Origin: Pseudoalteromonas sp. N1230-9
Lineage (GTDB): Bacteria > Pseudomonadota > Gammaproteobacteria > Enterobacterales > Alteromonadaceae
Reading direction: 5' to 3'
DNA length: 64,000 nt
Assembly (NCBI RefSeq): GCF_032716425.1
Contig: NZ_CP090419.1
Span: 1,351,001-1,415,000, forward strand
Part shown: piece by piece, positions 1-8,550 of the stretch
Layout: each line of letters begins with the position of its first letter
Numbering within the stretch: position 1 is the stretch's first letter
The notes under the pieces: generated by a model
The model's database searches: none
What the model was told of the DNA's origin: nothing
Seen by the model: only the letters and a program-made list of their open reading frames with translations
Program-made: the position numbers and the translations under genes

Positions 1-252
1 CAGCGCCCTGGTGGTCGAGCTGACTCGGCGGATGGGCGTCGTGCTCAGGCGGCAGAGCTTGCGCGTAGTGGCATGGCACTCGGTCTTGCGGGTCTTTTCA
101 TTGAAGCGCACCCTAATCCTAATGAAGCTAAATGTGATGGCCCTTGTGCACTTGCATTAAGTAAGCTAGAAGGCTACTTAACACAAATGAAAGCTGTGGA
201 TGAGCTTATTAAAAGCTTTGCACCATTAGATACCAGTGCCAATGACCTGTAA
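1..252 (+). CDS. kdsA: 3-deoxy-D-manno-octulosonate 8-phosphate (KDO8P) synthase, C-terminal part
   Basis: The reading frame is open from the first base and ends at TAA 250-252. It gives 83 residues that match the end of KdsA, including the segments [17 protein letters not shown] and CDGPCALAL. KdsA condenses phosphoenolpyruvate with arabinose 5-phosphate to make KDO8P for lipopolysaccharide inner core synthesis in the cytoplasm. The N-terminal two thirds lie outside the window. A rho-independent terminator follows 20 bases after the stop, so this is the last gene of its transcript. Identification is by recognition of the conserved C-terminal motifs. Confidence 0.93.
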   Translation, partial: QRPGGRADSADGRRAQAAELARSGMALGLAGLFIEAHPNPNEAKCDGPCALALSKLEGYLTQMKAVDELIKSFAPLDTSANDL

Positions 253-271
253 TATTTAATTAGTTGATGAG

Positions 272-297
272 AAGGCGACTATGGTCGCCTTTTTTTA
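272..297 (+). terminator. Rho-independent terminator of kdsA
   Basis: AAGGCGAC (272-279) pairs with GTCGCCTT (284-291) around a TATG loop and is followed by a run of T. It separates kdsA from gcvA. Confidence 0.9.
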
Positions 298-350
298 TTT
301 GTGTCGCTATAATCGATGCATAAGAAAAACTAATTCTAAGCTTGGTGTTT

Positions 351-1247
351 ATGTCTCGTCGTTTACCTCCATTAAATGCGTTAAAAGCATTTGAAGCTGC
401 TGCACGCCATTTAAGCTTCACCAAAGCTGCGGAAGAGCTCTATGTAACGCAAGCTGCAGTCAGTCATCAAATTAAAACGCTTGAAGAACATTTAGGTTTA
501 AAACTCTTCCTCCGTAAAAATCGCTCTTTACTCTTAACAGAAGAAGGCCAAGGCTACTTCTTGGATATTAAAGAAATTTTTACTCAACTTATTGATGCAA
601 CAGAGAAACTACTAGCACGAGGGGCCAAAGGGTCACTTACGGTAAGTTTGACACCAAGTTTTGCAATTCAATGGTTGGTACCAAGGCTTAGTTTATTTAA
701 TGAGTTACACCCTGAGATAGATGTACGGATTAAAGCACAAGATCAAGACGAGAACTCTCTGTCGGATGATGTTGATATTGCTATCTACTACGGTCGTGGC
801 CACTGGAGTGGAGTGCAAACTTATAAACTTCATACTGAATACCTTGTGCCTCTATGCAGCCCACTGCTTTTAACTGGCCCTAAGCCACTTGATCAACCAA
901 GTGACTTGGCAAATCATACATTGCTTCACGATACGACCCGTAAAAATTGGAAGACATGGATGAAAACGGCAGGGGTACGTAATGTGCAAGTTAATCAGGG
1001 CCCGATCTTTAGTCACTCATCAATGGTTTTACAGGCAGCGGTTCATGGTCAAGGTGTAGCTATAGGTAATAGTGTACTTGCAAAACCAGATATTGATGCA
1101 GGGCGTTTGGTTATTCCATTTAGTCACTCTATCGTTAGTAAAAATGCCTATTATTTAGTTATAAGAGAATCTCAAACAGAGCTCGGCAAAATTGTCTCAT
1201 TTAAAGATTGGATGCTGAGCTTAGTTGAGCAAGAACAAGAGTATTAA
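351..1247 (+). CDS. gcvA: LysR-type regulator of the glycine cleavage system, GcvA
   Basis: This 298-residue LysR-family protein begins MSRRLPPLNALKAFEAAARH, nearly the same as E. coli GcvA. The winged helix-turn-helix covers about residues 5-65 (LSFTKAAEELYVTQAAVSHQ), followed by a LysR substrate-binding domain. GcvA activates gcvTHP with glycine and represses it with purines. I chose ATG 351 over TTG 342 because it gives the family's conserved N terminus. The stop is one base before the start of the next gene, and ygdD and rlmM follow as in enterobacteria, which supports the name. Confidence 0.93.
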   Translation: MSRRLPPLNALKAFEAAARHLSFTKAAEELYVTQAAVSHQIKTLEEHLGLKLFLRKNRSLLLTEEGQGYFLDIKEIFTQLIDATEKLLARGAKGSLTVSLTPSFAIQWLVPRLSLFNELHPEIDVRIKAQDQDENSLSDDVDIAIYYGRGHWSGVQTYKLHTEYLVPLCSPLLLTGPKPLDQPSDLANHTLLHDTTRKNWKTWMKTAGVRNVQVNQGPIFSHSSMVLQAAVHGQGVAIGNSVLAKPDIDAGRLVIPFSHSIVSKNAYYLVIRESQTELGKIVSFKDWMLSLVEQEQEY

Positions 1248-1248
1248 C

Positions 1249-1893
1249 ATGTTGCAGTGGTTTAAAAGCACAGGCAGTAAAGCCTGCGCACAATTTATAT
1301 TTGCTCATGGTGCCGGTGCGGGCAGTGATAGCGAATTTATGCAAACAATGGCGAAGCTAATTAGTCAACAAGGTATTGATGTGGCGTTATTTGATTTTCA
1401 ATACATGCAAATTGCTAAAGAGACTGGCAAACGCAGACCGCCAGATCGAGCCCCCAAGCTGCTTGCATATTTTGCAGAAGTTTTAGCTGGGCGTCAGCCT
1501 GAATTGCCGCTATTTATTGGTGGCAAATCGATGGGAGGCAGAATGGCTTCAATGCTGTGCACTGAACAGAATATTCCAAAAGTTGCTGGTGTTGTGGCTT
1601 TTGGGTATCCGTTTCACCCACCGGGTAAACCTGAAAAACTTCGCACAGAACATTTTGCAGATGTACCATGCCCGTTTTTAGTACTGCAGGGAGAGCGAGA
1701 CACGTTTGGTAACCAGCAAGAACTCGCTGAGCTTGAAATGGTTAACCCGCCGGAAATTAAATTTCTCAAAGATGGCGACCATTCATTAAAGCCACGTAAA
1801 AAAAGTGGTATTACAGAACAAGAAAATTTACAACAAGCTGCGGATTATGCAGCACAGTTTATTATGAATTTAGTGGCAGGAGATGAGCAATGA
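1249..1893 (+). CDS. Alpha/beta hydrolase of the KANL3/Tex30-like family
   Basis: The 214-residue product has an alpha/beta-hydrolase fold: an oxyanion-side FAHGAGAGSDSEFM near residue 23, the nucleophile elbow GGKSMGGRM (Ser near residue 98), a late acidic residue in LVLQGERDTFG and a His in DGDHSL, which together make a plausible catalytic triad. The substrate is unknown. ATG 1249 starts one base after the gcvA stop, so translational coupling is likely; an upstream TTG in frame lies inside gcvA and was not used. Its 3' end overlaps ygdD by four bases (ATGA). The gene is inserted in an otherwise conserved gcvA-ygdD-rlmM block. Confidence 0.85.
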   Translation: MLQWFKSTGSKACAQFIFAHGAGAGSDSEFMQTMAKLISQQGIDVALFDFQYMQIAKETGKRRPPDRAPKLLAYFAEVLAGRQPELPLFIGGKSMGGRMASMLCTEQNIPKVAGVVAFGYPFHPPGKPEKLRTEHFADVPCPFLVLQGERDTFGNQQELAELEMVNPPEIKFLKDGDHSLKPRKKSGITEQENLQQAADYAAQFIMNLVAGDEQ

Positions 1894-2258
1894 TCAAACT
1901 CTATTTAATGATTGGCAGCTTATTTTGCATGCTTTCGGTGATGCTTGGTGCCTTTGCTGCACATGGTTTAAAAAGCCGTGTTTCAGAATACGCAATTGGG
2001 ATTTTTAAAACGGCTGCTGAGTATCAAATGGTACATGGTCTTGCTTTAATTGCTATTGCGATATTAATAAAGTGGGGCATGAACTTAAATTGGGCTGGTG
2101 GCTTTTTTATCGCGGGTACAGTGTTATTTAGCGGTAGTTTGTATTTACTCGCATTAACGGGCATGAAATGGCTGGGCCCTATCACCCCGATTGGCGGCGT
2201 TTGTTTTATTATTGGTTGGGCTATTTTGTTAGTTCAAGCCGCACGATATAAGTTTTAA
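1890..2258 (+). CDS. ygdD: DUF423 inner membrane protein YgdD
   Basis: A 122-residue hydrophobic protein with about four membrane segments. It carries the DUF423 signature GAFAAHGLK near residues 20-30 and the C-terminal pattern GPITPIGGVCFIIGWAIL. Length and motifs fit E. coli YgdD, which lies between gcvA and rlmM there as well. Function is not known. The start overlaps the hydrolase stop by four bases and rlmM begins nine bases after its stop, so the genes are very probably cotranscribed. Confidence 0.88.
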   Translation: MIKLYLMIGSLFCMLSVMLGAFAAHGLKSRVSEYAIGIFKTAAEYQMVHGLALIAIAILIKWGMNLNWAGGFFIAGTVLFSGSLYLLALTGMKWLGPITPIGGVCFIIGWAILLVQAARYKF

Positions 2259-2267
2259 GGGTTATCT

Positions 2268-3353
2268 ATGTCGAGTGTAGTTATTTATTGTCGCAGTGGT
2301 TTTGAAAATGATGCCGCTGCTGAAATTACTTTTCAAGCTGCTGAACAAGGATTTGCAGGTTACGTAAAAACGAAACCAAATACAGGGATTGTTGTTTACG
2401 AATGTTTTGATGCTAGCCACGGCGATGAAATCATTAAAAAAATAGATTTCAAAAATATGGTTTTTGCGCGTCAATGGTTTACTGGCATCTTAGTGGATAA
2501 TATGCCACTTGAAGATCGTGTTAGTGCCATTGTTGATGCTGCTGTTGATTTTCCTGAATGTGGAGACTTACGCGTAGAAACGCCCGATACCAATGAAGGG
2601 AAAGAGCTGTCTAAATTTTGTAAGAAGATATCTACTCCCCTTAAAAAAACACTTGAAAAGCGCTCGAAGGTGACACGCGAGCTGGCAGATAAAAAGCCTG
2701 TTATGCATGTTGCGTTTTTAACAAATGATTCTGCTTACGTTGGTTATTCATATACGTTCAATAACTCGCCCTTTTTTATGGGGATACCACGTTTACGGAT
2801 GCCAAGTGATGCACCAAGCCGTTCTACACTTAAGTTAGATGAAGCGTTTAATGTATTTATTCCACCTCATGAAGCTGAGGATCGTGTGCAAGCGGGGATG
2901 CGAGGTGTTGATTTAGGTGCTTGCCCAGGTGGTTGGACCTACCAGCTGGTACGTCGAGGCATGTTTGTGAGTGCTATCGATAATGGGCCAATGAATGATG
3001 AACTAATGGAAACGGGACAAGTTAAACATTTCCGTGTTGATGGTTTTAAGTATCGTCCCGAAAAGCGGAATATTAGCTGGTTAGTTTGCGATATGGTGGA
3101 AAAGCCAGTAAAAGTTACTAATCTTATGATTGATTGGGCGGTAAATGCCTACGCAAAAGAGCTTATTTTTAATCTGAAATTACCAATGAAAAAGCGCTTT
3201 GACAGTGTCTATGAATGCTTGAAGTTGATTAAAGAAGAGCTTGAAAAATACGGCGTAAGTTATGAACTCCAAGCGAAGCATCTGTATCACGATCGTGAAG
3301 AAGTGACTGTACATTTAAATGTCATAAAGGTGCCGCAAAGCTTATACAGTTAA
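2268..3353 (+). CDS. rlmM: 23S rRNA C2498 2'-O-methyltransferase RlmM
   Basis: The 361-residue protein matches RlmM (YgdE): an N-terminal ferredoxin-like/THUMP region, then a Rossmann-fold FtsJ-like methyltransferase with the SAM motif GVDLGACPGGWTYQL near residue 217. RlmM methylates the ribose of C2498 in the 23S rRNA peptidyl transferase centre. Length is the family norm (about 360). It is the last gene of the gcvA-hydrolase-ygdD-rlmM group; the next gene starts 14 bases on and may be read through. Confidence 0.93.
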   Translation: MSSVVIYCRSGFENDAAAEITFQAAEQGFAGYVKTKPNTGIVVYECFDASHGDEIIKKIDFKNMVFARQWFTGILVDNMPLEDRVSAIVDAAVDFPECGDLRVETPDTNEGKELSKFCKKISTPLKKTLEKRSKVTRELADKKPVMHVAFLTNDSAYVGYSYTFNNSPFFMGIPRLRMPSDAPSRSTLKLDEAFNVFIPPHEAEDRVQAGMRGVDLGACPGGWTYQLVRRGMFVSAIDNGPMNDELMETGQVKHFRVDGFKYRPEKRNISWLVCDMVEKPVKVTNLMIDWAVNAYAKELIFNLKLPMKKRFDSVYECLKLIKEELEKYGVSYELQAKHLYHDREEVTVHLNVIKVPQSLYS

Positions 3354-3367
3354 AGAGAGGACAGAAA

Positions 3368-6300
3368 ATGGGTAATAAACGATTAACGCTCTGCTTGTAT
3401 GCTTTATTTCCCATTTTCTTAACAGCCTGCGGGGGCGGTGGTGGTGATAGTGAAACGCCAACTACCCCAGCTCCCACAACCAATCAATCTCCTCAGGTTT
3501 CAATTTCGGGAGAGCAAAACCTCCAAGAAGGGCAAATAAGTTCCCTTAGCGCAACTGCCACAGACTCAGATGGCACTATTGCAAATTACAGTTGGTCGCA
3601 AACACAAGGCCCGACTAGCATTTTCACTTTTAATGCTGCTGTACTTAACTTTACTGCGCCAGATGTTGAAAGTGATACGACGATTACTTTTCAGGTGATG
3701 GTAACTGATAATGATGGGGCCTCGGCCTCGGCAAATTATACGATTAATATTCAAAATGATACCAATGCGGCACCTGTAATTAGTAGTGAACCGATAGCTG
3801 ATATTACTGAATTGAGTGAAGCATCAATCCAAGTAAGTGCTGAGGATAGTGATGGCAGTATTGTATCGATTGAGTGGCAGCAGGTGCGTGGCCCTGTTAT
3901 TAACTTTACACAAAATGGCCTGATAATAAATTTTACAGCACCTGAAGTACCCAGTACGAGTGAAGTTGAGTTTTTAGTTACAGCAACGGATGATAGGGGA
4001 GCATCGTCTGAGCTGTCGGTCACTTTTATGATTGTGAATGTTAATAAAGCACCAATCCTTAACGATACTAACTTTGTCTCAGAGTTTAACCAAAGCACTG
4101 AGTTCACGCTTAACGTACAAGATCCAGATAATGACGAGCTGACGGTGAGTTTTGCATCAGAGCTTGATGGTGCAACGATAACAGTTGTTGATGAAGCGAG
4201 TTTTACTTACCAGTATGTATCTGCGATTAATCGTATTTCACAGGCACCCATTAGCGTGAGTGTGTCGGATGGCATCGCCACTACACAAGCAACGATCAAT
4301 GTAGCAATTATAGATAGTACTGCTGCGACAATTATCAATGTTAATCCGCAAAATAACAGCCAAGCTGTGAGCGTAAACGCAAGTTTGTCGATTGATTTTT
4401 CTGATGTGATGAAAACGAGCAGCTTATCAGTGAATGAAACGGCAGGGGGGTGTGTAGGCTCGTTGCAATTATCGGATGATGACTTTAGCTCTTGCTTAGC
4501 AATAACCTCTTTAAATTTGTCAGGCCCAGAGTCAGATACCAATACCTATTTTAATGGCGTGACGTTTTCACCAGCACTACAGCAAAATAGAACGTATAAA
4601 TTGAGAGTAACTGAAGATTTAGTCAACTTTGATGATACTGCCATCAATGCGCAAGAAATAACTGAATTTAGCACTGGCAGTGGTGATTTAGTAATTACGG
4701 AGGTGGTTGCAATCCGCTTTGGAACCGATGCGCCTTGGTTTGAAGTCTACAATGGCACTGGCAGTGATATCAATTTAGCCGATTATAAGGTTAGAACAAA
4801 GAGCCGAAATTCAAGTGATGGAAGTATAACCTCATCAACAATGTTTAACTTACCTAATCAACTAATAGAGGTTGGTGAGTATGCGGTTATCCATAGTCGC
4901 TTTGGAGACGAGCTTTTTCATGATGCAGCAGAGCAAAATAAATACATCGCATTTATTGGTGAAGCTGGCTCTACGATTCGTCCATATTGGTTTGTAAATG
5001 GGTTTGTTGAACTTCTCTCGAGTGATGAAACAACCACAATCGATTTTGTCAGATTTGGCAATGATACGACTGAGCCAACTTCGCCAGCGCATTGGTCAAC
5101 TGGCGCAGCCCCAAGTATAAATAATATCACTGGCTCAAGTATTAAGCGTGACAAAGACAGTACAGATACAGACAGCCCTTCAGATTGGATTTATAGCCTT
5201 TTCACAACACCTGCTGGTGCTAATGATTTAACGTGTGAAGACGACCTTGATCAAGACGGTATACCCGATTGTGCAGAGCTGCCAGGCTCAAGCTTTGCGG
5301 GACTTCCATTATATGATTGGGGAGCGAGAGTTAATCAAAAAGATCTTTTTGTTGAAGTAGACTATATGGACAGTAGTGATGCAGGCATTATTCCGCAAAG
5401 GATAGCCCTTGAAAAAGTTATCTCGTCATTTGCCACTGAGAATATTGTTGTTCACTTTGATGTCGGTGATTTATATCACCAAGCAACAGGTATATCAGTT
5501 GAAAATCATGATTTAGGTGGCGGTGAACAAGTTATATTCCGTCCCTATACACCTTATAATTTCAATGCAGGTGTAGAAGGTTTATTCCATTATAAAATGG
5601 CTAATTTTGATATGCGCCGCAAACCTATTTTTCATTATATGTTAATGGCAAGCAGCCTTAATGAGGATGGGAGTGTTGGTCCAGCAGGGCTGGCTGAAGT
5701 GAATGGCAACGATTTAATGATAACATTTGGAAATTGGGGTCTCTCGCTTGATAATGAAGCCTCACGTAATCTGACATATAACTATCAAGCTTCAACGATA
5801 ATGCATGAGCTTGGGCATAATCTTGGTCTAGAGCATGGTGGCAATAACAGTATTAACTACAAGCCAAACCACTTAAGTATTATGAACTACTTATATCAAC
5901 TTCGGGGCTTACCAACCATTGGCAACAATGAAGGAGATCGCTATTACTCAAGTCGATACAGAACAAATCCAAATTGTGGCGTAGAAACGTCTGAGTTAGT
6001 GAATGGCCCATTGGGTTCACCTGAAAATTTTGTTATGTCTTTTTCGCATGGTTTAGGTGCACCTTTGGATGAAACCTCCATCGAAGAAGCTAATGGCTTG
6101 GGTTACCCAGGTTCTGTTGCTGTCGATTATAATTGTAATCTTAACCTGACAGAAACACTTAGCCAGGATACCAATGACGATGCAAGCACGAGTATATTAA
6201 ACGATGTTGATGAGTGGTCATTAATAGATCTTCGTTTTTACAGTTATTTCTCTGGTAATCGATTTGGTTTAGATTTCACAGAGTTAAACACTGTTAATAA

Positions 6301-6403
6301 CGCAAACACGTCTATTCGTCAGCGGATTATTAAAGAAGAAGCGCCGCCATTGTTTATACTCGATGAAATTCAAGCTGTGAGAAAAGCGGCTGCTGAGCAA
6401 TGA
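3368..6403 (+). CDS. Large exported lipoprotein with Ig-like repeats, lamin-tail-like domain and metzincin-type peptidase motif
   Basis: The 1011-residue product starts with a lipoprotein signal (FLTAC, Cys21) followed by a Gly and Ser/Thr/Pro linker. Next come two PKD/REJ-like Ig domains (about 42-130 and 135-223, each with DSDG and WSQ/WQQ patterns), a cadherin-like and a Big_5-like domain (about 225-440), and a lamin-tail-like domain (about 442-615). A C-terminal region carries HELGHNLGLEHGG (His813, Glu814, His817, His823) and a Met-turn SIMNY near 839, which is the HExxHxxGxxH metzincin pattern. It is probably a surface-anchored zinc protease; the substrate is unknown. The stop overlaps the next lipoprotein gene (ATGA), so the two are coupled. 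Confidence 0.8.
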   Translation: MGNKRLTLCLYALFPIFLTACGGGGGDSETPTTPAPTTNQSPQVSISGEQNLQEGQISSLSATATDSDGTIANYSWSQTQGPTSIFTFNAAVLNFTAPDVESDTTITFQVMVTDNDGASASANYTINIQNDTNAAPVISSEPIADITELSEASIQVSAEDSDGSIVSIEWQQVRGPVINFTQNGLIINFTAPEVPSTSEVEFLVTATDDRGASSELSVTFMIVNVNKAPILNDTNFVSEFNQSTEFTLNVQDPDNDELTVSFASELDGATITVVDEASFTYQYVSAINRISQAPISVSVSDGIATTQATINVAIIDSTAATIINVNPQNNSQAVSVNASLSIDFSDVMKTSSLSVNETAGGCVGSLQLSDDDFSSCLAITSLNLSGPESDTNTYFNGVTFSPALQQNRTYKLRVTEDLVNFDDTAINAQEITEFSTGSGDLVITEVVAIRFGTDAPWFEVYNGTGSDINLADYKVRTKSRNSSDGSITSSTMFNLPNQLIEVGEYAVIHSRFGDELFHDAAEQNKYIAFIGEAGSTIRPYWFVNGFVELLSSDETTTIDFVRFGNDTTEPTSPAHWSTGAAPSINNITGSSIKRDKDSTDTDSPSDWIYSLFTTPAGANDLTCEDDLDQDGIPDCAELPGSSFAGLPLYDWGARVNQKDLFVEVDYMDSSDAGIIPQRIALEKVISSFATENIVVHFDVGDLYHQATGISVENHDLGGGEQVIFRPYTPYNFNAGVEGLFHYKMANFDMRRKPIFHYMLMASSLNEDGSVGPAGLAEVNGNDLMITFGNWGLSLDNEASRNLTYNYQASTIMHELGHNLGLEHGGNNSINYKPNHLSIMNYLYQLRGLPTIGNNEGDRYYSSRYRTNPNCGVETSELVNGPLGSPENFVMSFSHGLGAPLDETSIEEANGLGYPGSVAVDYNCNLNLTETLSQDTNDDASTSILNDVDEWSLIDLRFYSYFSGNRFGLDFTELNTVNNANTSIRQRIIKEEAPPLFILDEIQAVRKAAAEQ

Positions 6404-6900
6404 AGAGACTGATTTTTGCAATTATCTTGGTGAGTTTGCAAGCGTGTGGCCCTGCAAATAATTCGCACTGGCAGATGACAACACGCTTGAATTATAACGA
6501 TTATCCAGTTAACTGGCAGGCTGAGCGTATAAAAGGCTGCGATACGTGTGAGATAAAAAAAGAGCGACTCTACGAGCCTGATGGTGTTACAGAGCTAAGT
6601 ACTATCTATCAGCAAGGGCAGTGGCGAGCGCAGAACAGAAAAGCCCATAAAGCGAGACTCGTTTTTGAAATGGGGGCCCAATTTTTGCTGGTTCGCAGTC
6701 GAGAGGATGGCTTAATACAGTTAGAAAATAAGCACGCCGACATTGAAATTATCACCAAGCTTGAGCAGCCTTTTGAAGTGATCATGGGGCAGAGTCGTTA
6801 TGAGGCAGTCATAACAAAGTTTGAAGAGCCGCGGGCTGATTTTGCGCTGTCAGAGCCTTTATCTGTAAAGTTGCATTACAGTGTTTTAAAAAGCCAGTAG
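6400..6900 (+). CDS. Small putative lipoprotein of unknown function
   Basis: A 166-residue protein with a short signal peptide and lipobox-like VSLQAC (Cys16). A CDTC pair follows near residue 48. The rest is hydrophilic with beta-strand character and no domain I recognise. Translation starts within the stop of the metzincin-like lipoprotein gene (four-base overlap), so the two are likely made together and may act together at the cell surface. A shared bidirectional terminator ends the unit. Confidence 0.7.
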   Translation: MKRLIFAIILVSLQACGPANNSHWQMTTRLNYNDYPVNWQAERIKGCDTCEIKKERLYEPDGVTELSTIYQQGQWRAQNRKAHKARLVFEMGAQFLLVRSREDGLIQLENKHADIEIITKLEQPFEVIMGQSRYEAVITKFEEPRADFALSEPLSVKLHYSVLKSQ

Positions 6901-6922
6901 GGTTCATATCCACTGGCTTTTT
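6888..6922. terminator. Bidirectional rho-independent terminator
   Basis: AAAAAGCCAGT (6888-6898) pairs with ACTGGCTTTTT (6912-6922). The A tract and T tract on both sides let it serve the upstream + strand lipoprotein gene and the convergent cysZ gene. It overlaps the last codons of the lipoprotein gene. Confidence 0.85.
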
Positions 6923-6930
6923 AGTGCGGG

Positions 6931-7659
6931 TTAATGGCGATATTTGCTGCGGTAATTTTCAACCCACAAGCGCGTGCCACCGCACACAGCGACGGGCATA
7001 ACAATTAAGTTAATAAAAGGGATGGCTGTTAGAATCATAACCGCCAAGCCAAAGCCGTAAGAGAGCGTTTGCTTTTCTTTTAAATCATCCTTCATATCTT
7101 TAAAGCTTACTTTATGATTGTCGAATGCATAATCCTCATACTGAACCGCGTACATCCAGCAGGTAAAAAGTATCCAAAGCAATTGACCTATAACAGGTAA
7201 AATCCATAATAAAATGAAAAACCCTATCGCTCTTGGTAGATAATAGCAAAGCTTTGTCCATTCACGGCCAAGCATGCGTGGCACGTCTTTCATTGTATCT
7301 AGAATGCCATCATCATTGACTTTTTGACCGGTTAAATACAGCTCGACTTTTTCACTGAGTAAACCATTAAATGGCGCAGCAATAAAGTTAGTAATAACGG
7401 TAAAGAGCATGCTGTAGCTAAATAAAATAACCAATACGGCAATCGGCCACATTAACCACTCTAACCAACTTAGCCATTCTGGAAGTAGTGAATTCATATA
7501 AGCGAAGCCGTCAGTTAGCCAGCCATATAAAAAAAATAATGAACTACCAAAAAGCACAATATTGATTAATAAAGGAATAAGTACAAAACGTTTTAGCCCT
7601 TTTTGGCTAATAAGTTTAAAGCCAGAAAAAAAGTATTCCATACCTTGAGTAAACTGCAC
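6931..7659 (-). CDS. cysZ: Sulfate permease CysZ (EI24 family)
   Basis: A 242-residue membrane protein of the CysZ/EI24 family, with the typical N terminus GMEYFFSGFKLISQKGLKRFVLIPLLINI and four or so hydrophobic segments (about 25-50, 68-95, 140-172, 205-225). CysZ brings sulfate into the cytoplasm for cysteine synthesis. Length is close to the E. coli protein (253). It stands alone on the minus strand; the sulfur regulator gene cysB is in this window at 22.7 kb. Confidence 0.88.
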   Translation of the reverse strand: MQFTQGMEYFFSGFKLISQKGLKRFVLIPLLINIVLFGSSLFFLYGWLTDGFAYMNSLLPEWLSWLEWLMWPIAVLVILFSYSMLFTVITNFIAAPFNGLLSEKVELYLTGQKVNDDGILDTMKDVPRMLGREWTKLCYYLPRAIGFFILLWILPVIGQLLWILFTCWMYAVQYEDYAFDNHKVSFKDMKDDLKEKQTLSYGFGLAVMILTAIPFINLIVMPVAVCGGTRLWVENYRSKYRH

Positions 7660-7896
7660 GAGATAACCCCATATAATTACTTATTGTCAGCAGTATAAGA
7701 TTTTCAACGTGTTTGAACAGCCCTTTTCCGTAACAAAGTGTTTTTAAGTGATGTTGTGTTGAACTAAGCGGTACGATGCGGGGTCTGAAAGTACCTATAA
7801 AAACGAATAATGAAAACAGCACTAGAGGATCAGTTGAGGATCCTATACTATTGTTAACATAATTAACAAAAACGACATCTTGAAAATGGGAGTTTT

Positions 7897-8358
7897 ATGC
7901 AGTTAGTCGATTTAAATCCACATGATCCTGACGTAGTACACGTGTTTTCCGATATAGACCGACTTATAAACTCTTTATATCCAGTCGCCACAGCTCAATC
8001 ATTAAGTGTTGAAGAGCTCGCTGAGCCAAATGTATATGCGATAGGGTTAAAAAATGATGATGGTATTGTGGCGTGTGGCGCAATCGTGATGCAAGAGGGG
8101 AATCCGCCATATGGTGAGATTCGTCGTTTATACGTAAAACCAAGCTATCGAGGAAAGGGATTATCTCGCCGTATTATGCAAATTTTATTGCATTATGCCG
8201 GTGAGCAACAAATTCCCCTTATTCGACTTGAAACAGGCCCTAAACAAACAGAATCAATTAATTTGTATGAAAACTTAGGCTTTAGTCGATGTGGTCCATT
8301 TGGTAATTACAGCGAAAATCCACAAAGTTTATTTATGGAATTAGGCCTTAATCAGTAA
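7897..8358 (+). CDS. GNAT-family N-acetyltransferase
   Basis: The 153-residue product has the GNAT core. Motif A is IRRLYVKPSYRGKGLSRRIM (about residues 70-89), with the acetyl-CoA binding R-G-x-G-L-S, and LYENLGFSR follows near 130. The substrate cannot be told from sequence. The gene has its own intergenic region, divergent from cysZ, and is followed by a strong hairpin before speA, so it is probably a single-gene unit. Confidence 0.85.
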   Translation: MQLVDLNPHDPDVVHVFSDIDRLINSLYPVATAQSLSVEELAEPNVYAIGLKNDDGIVACGAIVMQEGNPPYGEIRRLYVKPSYRGKGLSRRIMQILLHYAGEQQIPLIRLETGPKQTESINLYENLGFSRCGPFGNYSENPQSLFMELGLNQ

Positions 8359-8382
8359 ATTTTTACAGCTACTTGTCATTTT

Positions 8383-8415
8383 AACCCACTACTAAGGCTC
8401 ACCTTAAGTGGGTTT
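8383..8415 (+). terminator. Two-part hairpin after the acetyltransferase gene, probable terminator
   Basis: AACCCACT (8383-8390) pairs with AGTGGGTT (8407-8414), and inside it TAAGG (8393-8397) pairs with CCTTA (8402-8406). The T run after it is short, so termination may be partial. Confidence 0.55.
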
Positions 8416-8550
8416 ACCATTTAATTTACACATCAAAAATCACTCGTTACGAGTAAAAATTCTTGTTGGACTTGAATCACTATTTTTCTTTTAATGCGCG
8501 GCAACAACCCTTGCCGATTTCGGCACTACTAAAATAAAAGAGAAAGATAG

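Noticed and set aside
342..350. TTG start giving three extra residues to gcvA
   Set aside because: The ATG at 351 matches the conserved GcvA N terminus.
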